This document shows positions 16,310 through 24,155 of a stretch of DNA of 64,000 nucleotides, in pieces (position 1 is the stretch's first letter; the number at the start of each line of letters is the position of its first letter). The stretch spans positions 1 to 64,000 of the forward strand of contig CAWKOS010000006.1 in the NCBI GenBank assembly GCA_963851295.1. Reading direction: 5' to 3'. A program made the translations under genes and the position numbers. The DNA is from JAOPZW01 sp963851295. Lineage in GTDB: Bacteria > Actinomycetota > Thermoleophilia > Solirubrobacterales > Solirubrobacteraceae. The notes beneath the pieces were generated by a model. It had not been told where the DNA came from, ran no database searches, and saw only the letters and a list, made by a program, of their open reading frames with translations.

Positions 16310-17204
16310 CTACACGGCTCCGCTGCTCGGATTCCGGCTCTCGTCACAGTGCTCGGGGACGGATTCCCGTCTCGTCTCAGTGCTCAAGGTGCCGTACTCG
16401 GCCGAGGCCGGCAGCGCAAAGCGGCGCCGCTGATCATCACCGAGTGGCGGCAGTGGGACGGTGGCCGGCGGTGCGCCGGTCAGCAGGTAGGCGATGTGGC
16501 CTCGCCACCGCCCAAGGGGCCGGTCAGTCGCAAAGCGTGCCTGCGAGCGCGCGAGGCGCTCCGGCGAATACCAGCGTCGGGCCCACGGTGACGTGGGCTG
16601 GGCCATGCGGGCCGCGCCCAGGAGGGCGGCGGCCGGGACGAACAGACCCGAGGACGCCGAGCAGGATGCGGCCCTTCATGAAGCATGTGACCGTCAGCCC
16701 GAGGACGAAGGCCACGACCACGGCGGTCGTACCCACTGAGGTCGGCCGATCGAGACCGAAGGGCGCCGTCCCGAGGACGACGAGCGCGGCGAACGCCGCC
16801 GCGACCACGGTGGCATCGAGGGATCGTCGGCCTTCCTCCTGCCAGTACACGTCCTCGAGATGCACCCACAGGGCGAACTCGTCCATCGTGAACCCCGCGC
16901 CGACACCGAACACGACGGCGATGAGGTGTCCCCACGGAGCCGCCGGCGGTGCAGCGAAGGCCAGGAAGCCGGAGAGCATCATCATGCAGATGCCCCACAC
17001 CAGATGGTGAATGTGGACGTCCCCCGATCGTACGGAGCCGGGCCACCACGACACGGTGCGCGTCAGCCGTGCGCTCGTGCGTATGGCCAGGAACGAAACC
17101 GTGAACGCCAACAACACCAGCGCCGCAGCATCGGATCGGGGGCGCGAACGTCCGCCAAAAGGATCCACGCTCAGCAGTGCGGCCGTGAGCACATGGGTGG
17201 TCAT
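16310..17204 (-). pseudogene. HIHH membrane protein, frame broken by one base
   Basis: A multi-helix membrane protein with GDVHIHHLVWG in the first half and MDEFALWVHLEDVYW in the middle. Its last helix is cut by a frame change at the GGG run (plus-strand CCC 16647-16649). Dropping one G restores VLGLFVPAAALLGAARMAQP and a cytoplasmic tail SPWARRWYSPERLARSQARF. Read straight, the frame ends at 16524 with unrelated sequence. The His/Asp/Glu motifs inside the membrane part hint at metal binding. The family is conserved but of unknown function as far as I recall. Confidence 0.6.
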
Positions 17205-17303
17205 CGGTGAACCGTCGCGCCCGGGGATGAAGCGTCGATGAGAGCCCCCGCTCGCGCGGCGCGCTCACGGGCCATTCATGTGCAGGCGCGATGCTCCAAC
17301 GCG

Positions 17304-17504
17304 ATGCGGCTGAGCCGGCACTCATCGGCAGTGGTGCTCGCGGTCCTGGCGCTCGGCGCGGGGCTGGCGGCCCAGTTGGTGGAGGACGCGGTCCTCGAGG
17401 ATGGCGGTGTCATCGTCGTCGTCGTGGCGCTCGTGGTCTTGGCCGTCGAAGTGCCGCGAATCGTCCTCGGCCACGACGCCGGGCGCGGGATCGGTCGTTC
17501 ATGA
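17304..17504 (+). CDS. Small two-helix membrane protein
   Basis: About 66 residues from ATG 17304; an in-frame ATG at 17238 is the alternative. It has two hydrophobic segments (AVVLAVLALGAGLAA and GVIVVVVALVVLAVEVP) joined by an acidic turn LVEDAVLEDGG. It sits 7 bp upstream of the sensor kinase start, so the two are likely co-transcribed. It could be an accessory membrane subunit of the kinase (inference). Confidence 0.5.
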   Translation: MRLSRHSSAVVLAVLALGAGLAAQLVEDAVLEDGGVIVVVVALVVLAVEVPRIVLGHDAGRGIGRS

Positions 17505-17511
17505 TCGGCTG

Positions 17512-18877
17512 GTGAGGACCGGACTGCGTCGCTCCTGGCCGCTGCGCCTGCAGCTGACCATCGCCTTCGCTTCGGTCGTGGCTCTCGTCCTCGCCGCCAC
17601 CGGTGTGCTGGTCTACACCGAGTTCCGTCGCGACGTCGATCGTGGCGTCGACGATGATCTCTCGGGCCGGTCGGTCGCGTTTCGCGGTCTCGCCGCCGGC
17701 GAGGTCTCACCGAAGCGCATCATCGCTCTCGCGGGCGAGCGGTTCGCGCAGATCTACGCGGCCAACGGCTCCGTCACCGCGTCCTCGACGACTCTTGGCA
17801 GCCAGCGCCTGCTGACCGCGGTACAGGTCAACGCTGCGCGGCACGGGACGATCCGAGCGGTTCGCCGGCCGATCGCACCGACGCGCACCGGCGTCCGAGT
17901 GATGGCCTTCGCCATCGACGATGGCCGTGTCGCCGCGGTGGCGGAATCGCGCGACGGCCGGGAGCTCGAGCTCGACCGCCTGGCGACCTTGCTGTGGATC
18001 AGCCTCCCGGGCGCGTTGCTGCTGGCCAGCTTCACGGGATACCAGGTCGCCGGCGCCGCGTTGCGACCGGTCGAGCGGATGCGCGCGCGGGCCGCAGCGC
18101 TCGGAGACGCCGAACTCGGCGAGCGGCTCCCCGAGCCCGGCACGGGCGACGAACTGGATCGATTGGCAGGGACCCTGAACCAGCTGCTCGAACGGCGCCA
18201 GCAGGCGCTCGAGCGCGAGCGACGGGTGGTGAGCGACGCCAGCCACGAACTGCGGACGCCGATCAGCGTCCTCCGAACGCGCATCGACGTAACGCTGCGT
18301 GGACCGGGCGACGCCGCCTCGCTGCGGGATGGGCTCGAAGGGGCGCAGGCCGACGCGGCGCGGCTCTCGCGGCTCGCCGATGACCTGCTCGTCCTGGCGC
18401 GCGCAGATGAGGGCCGTCTCCCGTTGCGCGCTGAGCCGCTCGACGTCCAGGATCTGCTCGACGCGACGGTCGCGCGCCATGCCGGCGAGGCCGCAGCGAC
18501 GGGCCGCACGCTCGCGGCGGTCATGGAGATCGAGGGCGGTGCGGTCATCGTGGGTGATGCGGACCGTCTGGCCCAAGTGCTCGACAACCTGGTGGTGAAC
18601 GCCTTTCGTCACGGACAGGGCGCAGTGAGCATCCTGGCGCGCCGCGCGCCCGGAAGCCCGGTCGTCGAGATCGTCGTGCAGGACGAAGGCCCGGGGTTTC
18701 CCCCCGACTTCCTGCCCAGGGCCTTCGATCGCTTCAGCCAGGTCGTCCCGGGTGCGGGCAGCGGCCTGGGGCTCGCGCTCGTCGAGGCGATCGTCCGTGC
18801 TCACGGCGGTTCGGTCTCGGCGGGCAACCAACCCGGCGGCGGCGCCCGAGGTTCGGATCGGGCTGCCGCCGGCCTAG
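17512..18877 (+). CDS. Sensor histidine kinase, C-terminus frame-shifted
   Basis: It starts at GTG 17512, with TM1 at about residues 13-35, an extracytoplasmic domain, TM2 at about 163-182 and HAMP. The H box SDASHELRTP (His about 245) and HATPase (DNLVVNAFRHG, DEGPGFPPDF, GAGSGLGLALVEAIVRAHGG) follow. Near the end, one extra C in the CCC run 18845-18847 throws the frame out. With it removed the protein ends EVRIGLPPA at TAG 18875-18877, 6 bp short of the convergent regulator. Read straight, it runs on through the regulator to 19074, which is clearly artefactual. The kinase core is complete either way. Confidence 0.88.
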
Positions 18878-18883
18878 AGTCCA

Positions 18884-19567
18884 TCACGATCCCCGCAGGC
18901 GGTATCCCGCGCCGCGGACGGTCTCGAGACTGTGGGCGCCGAACGGTCGATCGATCTTCGCCCGCAGGTACCCGATGTAGACGTCGATCACGTTGGAGCG
19001 ATTCTCGTAGCTGGCATCCCACGCCCGCTCGAGCAGCTGCAATCGAGAGAGCACCTCGCCCGGATGGCGCATGAACACCTCGAGGATCTGCACCTCCTTG
19101 GCGGAGAGGTCGATGTCGGTCTCGCCCCGGCGCACCCGGTGACTGGCCGGATCGAGGGACAGATCCCCGACGTGCAGGACCAGTTGCGGAGCCGTGGCCG
19201 GGCGGCGGGCCAGCGCCCGCAGCCGCGCGAGGAGCTCTCCGAAGTCGAACGGTTTGACGAGGTAGTCGTCGGCGCCCGTGTCGAGCCCGGCGATCCGATC
19301 CTCGATCGCGTCGCGCGCCGTGAGCATCAGGATCGGCACGGTCACGTTCTCTGCGCGTAGGCGGCGACACGTCTCGAACCCGTCGATCCCGGGAAGGTTG
19401 ACGTCGAGGCAGATGACGTCGTAAGGCGTCGCTCCGGCCATCCAGAGCGCATCCTCACCTCGGATGGCGACGTCAGCCAGCTGCCCGTCCTGGACGAGTC
19501 CTTGACGGATCAGTTTGGCCAGGGGCACTTCGTCCTCGACGACCAATACCCGCACGCTGCGGATCAT
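18884..19567 (-). CDS. OmpR-family response regulator, convergent with its kinase
   Basis: About 227 residues from ATG 19567 (MIRSVRVLVVEDE); ATG 19579 is also in frame. The receiver domain has the acceptor Asp near 55 (VICLDVNLPG) and the conserved Lys in DDYLVKPF. A winged helix follows (LSAKEVQILEVFMRHPGEVL, IDVYIGYLRAKID, VRGAGYRLRGS). Its stop faces the stop of the sensor kinase 6 bp away, so this probable pair is convergent, not an operon. Confidence 0.92.
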   Translation of the reverse strand: MIRSVRVLVVEDEVPLAKLIRQGLVQDGQLADVAIRGEDALWMAGATPYDVICLDVNLPGIDGFETCRRLRAENVTVPILMLTARDAIEDRIAGLDTGADDYLVKPFDFGELLARLRALARRPATAPQLVLHVGDLSLDPASHRVRRGETDIDLSAKEVQILEVFMRHPGEVLSRLQLLERAWDASYENRSNVIDVYIGYLRAKIDRPFGAHSLETVRGAGYRLRGS

Positions 19568-19653
19568 GTCAGCGCGCACCCCCGGCGGCGGACGGCCCGT
19601 CCAGACTCATCCGGTCTTCATGTCGGTCCCGGACGGTGTCCGGCGTGCCGCGT

Positions 19654-20316
19654 ATGCCACCGGGCGCCAGATCGCTGTCGGCGCATCGGACGGGGGCTGC
19701 GTTGAGGGCTGTGATCGGCGCCTGCCTGCTCGCCCTGCGGCACGTATCGCGGTATCCACTGACCCTGCTGCTGGGTGGTCTGATCGCCACGCTGATGGCG
19801 GCCACCGTCATCGATCCCGGCCTTCACGGCCGGCTGGTGGCACGGCTCTCCGTGAGCTGGCCGCATCTCGCTGCCGGTCACCTGTGGCGGCTGCCGGCGT
19901 CATCGCTGGCGCAGGAGGACCCAGGCTTCGTGTGGCCGATCGCTGTGTTGTTGGCCGTGTTGCCCGCCGCCGAGTCGCGTTTGGGGACCGCGCGTACCCT
20001 CCTCGTGTACGTGGTCTGCGATGCCGCCAGCTCGCTCCTGGCCCTGGGCGCGCTCGAGATCATCGGCGATCCGCAACTGGCGTCCGAGCCCAACATCGGC
20101 AGCTCGGCCGGTCTGCTCGGGCTCCTGGCCGCTTGGATCGCAACGCTGCGCGCGCCCCACCGGTGTCGGGCCGGGTGGGCGCTGGGGGTCGGCCTGCTGC
20201 TCGCGCTGGTGATCGACCCGGAGCTCGCCGCCGTTCAGCACGTCATTGCCGCGATCACCGGCGGCCTGTTGGGCTCATCGACGATTCATCTGCGGCGGCG
20301 ATCGTCAGTGCGGTGA
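19654..20316 (+). CDS. Rhomboid-like intramembrane protein
   Basis: About 220 residues from ATG 19654; GTG 19636 is also possible. It has six to seven hydrophobic helices. The fourth has GSSAGLLGLLAAW, matching the rhomboid GxSxG, and a later helix has VQHVIAAITGGLLG, matching the catalytic His helix. The first-loop WR motif is partly visible (GHLWRLP). It is likely an intramembrane serine protease or a close relative. Its TGA overlaps the GTG of the next gene by 4 bp, so it is coupled to the MprF-like protein. A second, classical rhomboid is at 40315. Confidence 0.65.
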   Translation: MPPGARSLSAHRTGAALRAVIGACLLALRHVSRYPLTLLLGGLIATLMAATVIDPGLHGRLVARLSVSWPHLAAGHLWRLPASSLAQEDPGFVWPIAVLLAVLPAAESRLGTARTLLVYVVCDAASSLLALGALEIIGDPQLASEPNIGSSAGLLGLLAAWIATLRAPHRCRAGWALGVGLLLALVIDPELAAVQHVIAAITGGLLGSSTIHLRRRSSVR

Positions 20317-21896
20317 TCCACGTCAGTCGTAGTTCCGAGCGCCGTTACACCAGTGCCGGCAACGGGCTCCCGTTGCTGGCCGGCGCCGCGACGGTGGCGG
20401 TCGGCATCGTGAACGTCGTATCGGCGCTGCTGCCCGCGGCCGGAGGCCGCCTACAGCTGCTCTTGAGCGTGGCCTCACGCGCCGAGCTGGCGGCCGCGCG
20501 CTCGATCGCGCTCCCGCTCGGGTTCGCGCTGGTCGTGGCCGGCCTGCAGCTGGCCCGAGGACGACGCGGAGCCGCGCAGGTTGCGGTCGTCGCTCTCGTG
20601 GCGATGGGCATCATGGACGTCGCCAAGGGCCTGGACGTCGAGGAAGCAGTGCTGACGTGGGCCCTGGCTTGCGGGCTCTGGCGCTGTCGCTCGGTCTTCC
20701 CGGTCGTCGCGCCGCGCCGGATTCCCGTGAGGGCCACCATCCTGGCCGTCGTCGGGCTGGGCGGGATGTCCGCCGCGGCCGTGTTTCAGTCGTCCCCGTG
20801 GGCCGTCGTAGCGGCCTGCGTCGGGGCCGCGGCGCTGTGGCTCGGCGCAGCCCGGGGTCTCGTTTCACGGCTGGCGGCCACCGAGGACCCCGATCGGCGC
20901 CGGGCCGCGGCACTCGTACGCGCCTTCGGCTCGGACACGCTCAGCGCGTTCAAGCTGCGCCGCGATCTGCAGCATCGCTTCCACGCAGACGGGCGGAGTC
21001 TCGTCGGGCAGCGAGCGCAAGCCGGCGCCCTGCTGGTCGCCGGCGACCCGGTCGGGGCAGCCGAGGATCTCGGAGCGGCGCTGGCGGACGCGAGGGATGA
21101 AGCTCGCGCGCACGGGCTGGCGTTCGGGGTGGTCGGAGCCAGCGAGCACTGTGCCGAGGCTGGCCGCGCCATCGGCTTGCGGCGCCTCTATCTGGGAGAT
21201 GAGGCGATGCTGCCCACCGGTGCGATGGACTTGTCGGGCGGCGCTCGCAAGAGCTTGCGAAAGGCAGTCAACCGAGCGGCACGGACTTACAGCGCGGAGC
21301 TGCATCTGGCGGGAGAGTTGAACGCCCCGACGCTCACGCAACTCTCCGCCGTCAGCGACTCGTGGCGCGCCGGTTGGCCCGAACGAGGGTTCTCGATGGC
21401 GGGCGATGCCATTGTCGACGAGTTGCTCCCGGACGCGGTCGTTGTCCTCGCCCGCGGGGCCGACGGCTCAGTGGGCGGCTTCCTGCAGTTCGTGCCTGTG
21501 TTCGGTCGACCCCAGGTTTCCCTTGGCTACATGTGCCGCGATCGTGCGACGCCCAACGGGCTGACCGAGTTCCTTGTCGTGCGTGCGGCGGAGTTGCTCG
21601 GAGACCGCGGGATCGAGGAGTTCTCGCTGAACTTCGCGGCCTTCGGTCGCTGGCTCAGGGCGCCGGCGAACCCGCTGGAGCGCGCGCTGGCCGGGTTGCT
21701 CCGCGTCGGCGACCGCTGGTTCCAGGTCGAGCGGCTCGAGCGCTTCAACGCGAAGTTCGACCCGCGCTGGCAACCGCGCTTCCTGCTGTTCGACGGCGTG
21801 CTGGCGATGCCGCGGATTGCGGTGGCTGCACTGTGTATCGAGGGCCAGCTCCCGTCGCCTCACCAGCTTCGGGCCGCGCCCGCGATGACGGCCTGA
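20313..21896 (+). CDS. MprF-like aminoacyl-phosphatidylglycerol synthase domain protein
   Basis: About 527 residues from GTG 20313. Five or so membrane helices (residues 15-185) are followed by a DUF2156/LPG-synthase C-terminal domain. Visible blocks are GGARKSLRKAVNRA, ERGFSMAGD, LGYMCRDRATPNGLTEFLVV and LERFNAKFDPRWQPRFLLF. Such domains transfer Lys or Ala from tRNA to membrane lipid, lowering surface negative charge. The membrane part is shorter than the 14-helix flippase of classic MprF. GTGA overlap couples it to the rhomboid-like gene; the DMT transporter follows after 14 bp. Confidence 0.82.
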   Translation: MIHVSRSSERRYTSAGNGLPLLAGAATVAVGIVNVVSALLPAAGGRLQLLLSVASRAELAAARSIALPLGFALVVAGLQLARGRRGAAQVAVVALVAMGIMDVAKGLDVEEAVLTWALACGLWRCRSVFPVVAPRRIPVRATILAVVGLGGMSAAAVFQSSPWAVVAACVGAAALWLGAARGLVSRLAATEDPDRRRAAALVRAFGSDTLSAFKLRRDLQHRFHADGRSLVGQRAQAGALLVAGDPVGAAEDLGAALADARDEARAHGLAFGVVGASEHCAEAGRAIGLRRLYLGDEAMLPTGAMDLSGGARKSLRKAVNRAARTYSAELHLAGELNAPTLTQLSAVSDSWRAGWPERGFSMAGDAIVDELLPDAVVVLARGADGSVGGFLQFVPVFGRPQVSLGYMCRDRATPNGLTEFLVVRAAELLGDRGIEEFSLNFAAFGRWLRAPANPLERALAGLLRVGDRWFQVERLERFNAKFDPRWQPRFLLFDGVLAMPRIAVAALCIEGQLPSPHQLRAAPAMTA

Positions 21897-21910
21897 TTCG
21901 GAGCGCGGGA

Positions 21911-22828
21911 ATGGCTCCGACACTGTTCATCGGCCTCGGGCTCGCCTTAGCTGGATCGATGGCGCTCAACGGCAGCTATGTCGCGCAGCACCTCGCTGCC
22001 GTGCAGGCGCCGGTCATCACGCTGCGGCGACCCCTGGTCAGCCTCACGGGCCTCCTGCGCTCGCGGCTCTGGCTGGCCGGCGGGGCGGTGGGCCTATCAG
22101 GATGGCTGCTACACGTCGGCGCTCTCTCGCGTGCCCCGTTGTCGCTGGTCCAGGCGTTCTCGGCCGGCGGCCTGGCGCTCGTGGTCCCACTCGCCGCGCG
22201 CCTGACCGGGCGGCCGCTGTCCTCCGGCGCCCGGCGCGGCACCCTGCTGATGGCGGTGGCGCTCGCCGCGCTCGCGGTCGGTGCGCGTCCCACTGCTCCG
22301 ACTGGGTCGACGGCCTCGGAGTCCGTACTCACCTTTGCACTCGTCGTGGCGACCATGGTGATGGTCCTCCTGGCCACACGCCGCGGGGCCCACGCCCTCG
22401 GCGCCGCTGCCGGGGCGCTGTACGGGATCGGCGACATCGCGACAAAGGCGGCGACCACCGCCGCACACGCAGGCTGGCTCACGCCCGGCGTCGCGCCCTG
22501 GGCGGTGATGCTGGCCTCCACCAGTGTCCTGGCGTTCTTCTGCTTTCAGCGCGGCCTGCAGCTCGGCACGGCCGTGGCGGTCATCGCGTTGATGACCGCG
22601 GGCACCAACGTCGTCGCCGTGCTGGGCGGCGTGATCGCGTTCGGCGAGCCGATCGGCGCCTCGCCGCCGGCCGTGGCGCTGCATGCCGCTGCTCTCATCG
22701 CGATCGTCGTGGCTGGCTGGTGGCTGGCTCAAGCACAGGCCGCGATGATCGGCGGTTCGAGCTCGGCTGCTTCAGCGGACCCGGCCAACCGCCGAGGCAC
22801 GGGCCACCCTCGCGATGTCCGTCGATGA
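21911..22828 (+). CDS. DMT (EamA-like) transporter
   Basis: A 305-residue protein with nine to ten hydrophobic helices in two halves, e.g. LSLVQAFSAGGLALVVPLAA and GTAVAVIALMTAGTNVVAVL, the latter followed by the inverted-repeat-like signature GVIAFGEPIGASP. The layout fits the drug/metabolite transporter superfamily, near the NIPA/EamA branch. The C-terminal ~25 residues are hydrophilic. It follows the MprF-like gene by 14 bp, so it is probably in the same transcript. Substrate unknown. Confidence 0.78.
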   Translation: MAPTLFIGLGLALAGSMALNGSYVAQHLAAVQAPVITLRRPLVSLTGLLRSRLWLAGGAVGLSGWLLHVGALSRAPLSLVQAFSAGGLALVVPLAARLTGRPLSSGARRGTLLMAVALAALAVGARPTAPTGSTASESVLTFALVVATMVMVLLATRRGAHALGAAAGALYGIGDIATKAATTAAHAGWLTPGVAPWAVMLASTSVLAFFCFQRGLQLGTAVAVIALMTAGTNVVAVLGGVIAFGEPIGASPPAVALHAAALIAIVVAGWWLAQAQAAMIGGSSSAASADPANRRGTGHPRDVRR

Positions 22829-23056
22829 CGGCCGGGACGGTGACAGGCCCCGCCGTCTCTGGCGCGGAAGTGCCGAGGCCTGCCGCGTCTTGGTGCGCTG
22901 GCCCTTCGAGGTCGGATGCGTGAAGCGGGCGTGCAAAGCCGGTGCACGAACGAGAGACCAAGAGGAACCCCTGTCCGGAGCAACAGAGGCCCGCGGCCGG
23001 CGCCTTGCTGAGAATCGAGCATGCCGCGTTGGGGCCACAGTTGGCACAGTCGCGGC

Positions 23057-23087
23057 GAGGGTCCGTCGCACGCGCGACGGAACCCTC
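23057..23087. terminator. Strong hairpin between convergent genes
   Basis: GAGGGTCCGTCG and CGACGGAACCCTC form a ~12-bp stem with one bulge and a short loop. It lies between the DMT transporter (plus) and the COG4315 remnant (minus), where a bidirectional terminator is expected. No T tract. The remainder of the 22829-23102 gap shows no gene I can support. Confidence 0.45.
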
Positions 23088-23102
23088 ACCGTTGCGTTCC
23101 GG

Positions 23103-23420
23103 TCAGCCGCTCGCGGACATCTTCCCGCTGGGCTGCAGCCGGGCCCAGAATCCGAACTGGTCCTTCAGTTGGTTACCGGTGACCTGCCCGGCCTTCGTGT
23201 CTGGGACGTGGTAGTACAGGGGCAGGCCGTTGTAGGTCACCTGCTTCGTGCCGTCCTTGTGTGTGGTCAGCCCGAGCAGCGAGGCCTCGGCCTTTCCACT
23301 CGTGGCGGGAATCCTGGTCGCGAGCACGGGCGGCCAGACGGCAGCACAGCCGTTGTAGCACGTGCTCTGCTTGGCGGGCCAGTGGTGGATCTTGTCCGGA
23401 CGGAACGGGAGTAGGCCCCG
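23103..23420 (-). pseudogene. COG4315 secreted-repeat protein, 5'-truncated
   Basis: The C-terminal part matches the secreted lipoprotein repeat family: STCYNGCAAVWPPVLA, then TKQVTYNGLPLYYHVPD and FGFWARLQPSGK. The expected signal peptide and the LGxxLVDxxGxTLYLF block are missing upstream; the open frame continues to 23813 but is Arg-rich and unrelated. It looks like a decayed copy of the intact relatives at 31398 and 38728. Confidence 0.65.
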
Positions 23421-23935
23421 GCGATGTCGGTCGCATAGGAGCACATCGCTTAGGCCAGGTCGTCGGCGAGCAGAAAGCACTCGCCGGTGCACGCCGCGAC
23501 GATGCGCCCGCGGTAGGTGATCGGCCTCACGTCCATGAAGACGCGACCAGGCTGCACAGGCGTCTGCGCTCCGAGGCCGCTGAGCGAGCGGCAGACGTCG
23601 CCACTGCGCAATGAAGCCGGGAGGACGACGTGGCAGCCACCGGTGAGGTGGCGTGGACGGTGCCTCGCGCGCGGCTCGTCGCGGGGAGCCAATCACCCGC
23701 CATCGCGACCGCCCGCACCACCGGCAAACGACGCAGCCATCAGCGTCGCGATCACCAATCAGCCGAACACTAACCACGGCATGAGCCGCCCCACGCATCT
23801 CGGGCCGTGACATCGATCAGGTAGCGACCCGCTTCGTCGTCGAATGCGCGCTAACGACGGGAGTTTTGGCACGTTTAGGCGCGTCTCGGCGTTCGCGTAG
23901 CCAAAATTCCTAGCTGTCGACCAGCCACCGAACCA
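23421..23935. other. Non-coding or decayed stretch
   Basis: About 515 bp with no supported gene. Minus-strand frames contain weak peptides (around 23450-23560) that might be debris of the COG4315 gene's 5' end. The last ~120 bp are clearly lower in GC than the surroundings (e.g. near 23860-23915). Confidence 0.4.
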
Positions 23936-23965
23936 CGAGAACCCCTGCGGTTACAGGGGTTCTCG
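23936..23965. terminator. Perfect 12-bp hairpin downstream of tRNA-Ala
   Basis: CGAGAACCCCTG and CAGGGGTTCTCG flank a 6-nt loop, 3 bp beyond the 3' end of the minus-strand tRNA gene. Position and stem strength fit an intrinsic terminator for the tRNA, though there is no T run. Confidence 0.65.
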
Positions 23966-23968
23966 GAG

Positions 23969-24041
23969 TGGAGCTAGGGGGACTCGAACCCCCGACCTCC
24001 TGGGTGCGATCCAGGCGCTCTCCCAACTGAGCTATAGCCCC
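23969..24041 (-). tRNA. tRNA-Ala (anticodon CGC)
   Basis: A 73-nt cloverleaf. The acceptor stem pairs GGGGCTA with TAGCTCC plus discriminator A. The D arm is GCTCAGTTGGGAGAGC, the anticodon stem CCTGG/CCAGG has loop ATCGCAC (anticodon CGC), and the T arm contains GGTTCGAGTCC. CCA is not encoded. It decodes GCG. It marks the border between the frameshift-rich left block and the intact right block. Confidence 0.97.
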
Positions 24042-24155
24042 GGGCGGGAGCCAAGTGTAGCCCGCGTCCGGGATCCCGGCCGTGTCGCGTGGGCGCGGCG
24101 TCCGTGAGGCGGGATTGGCCAGCCGCAGTCACGGCTATCTTGCAGCCACGAGGCC

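Noticed and set aside
22815..23414. Plus-strand frame after the DMT transporter
   Set aside because: No domain, no ribosome site, crosses the hairpin at 23057 and is antisense to the COG4315 remnant.
23866..23968. Phage attachment site at tRNA-Ala(CGC)
   Set aside because: No second copy of the tRNA 3' end and no integrase within the window.
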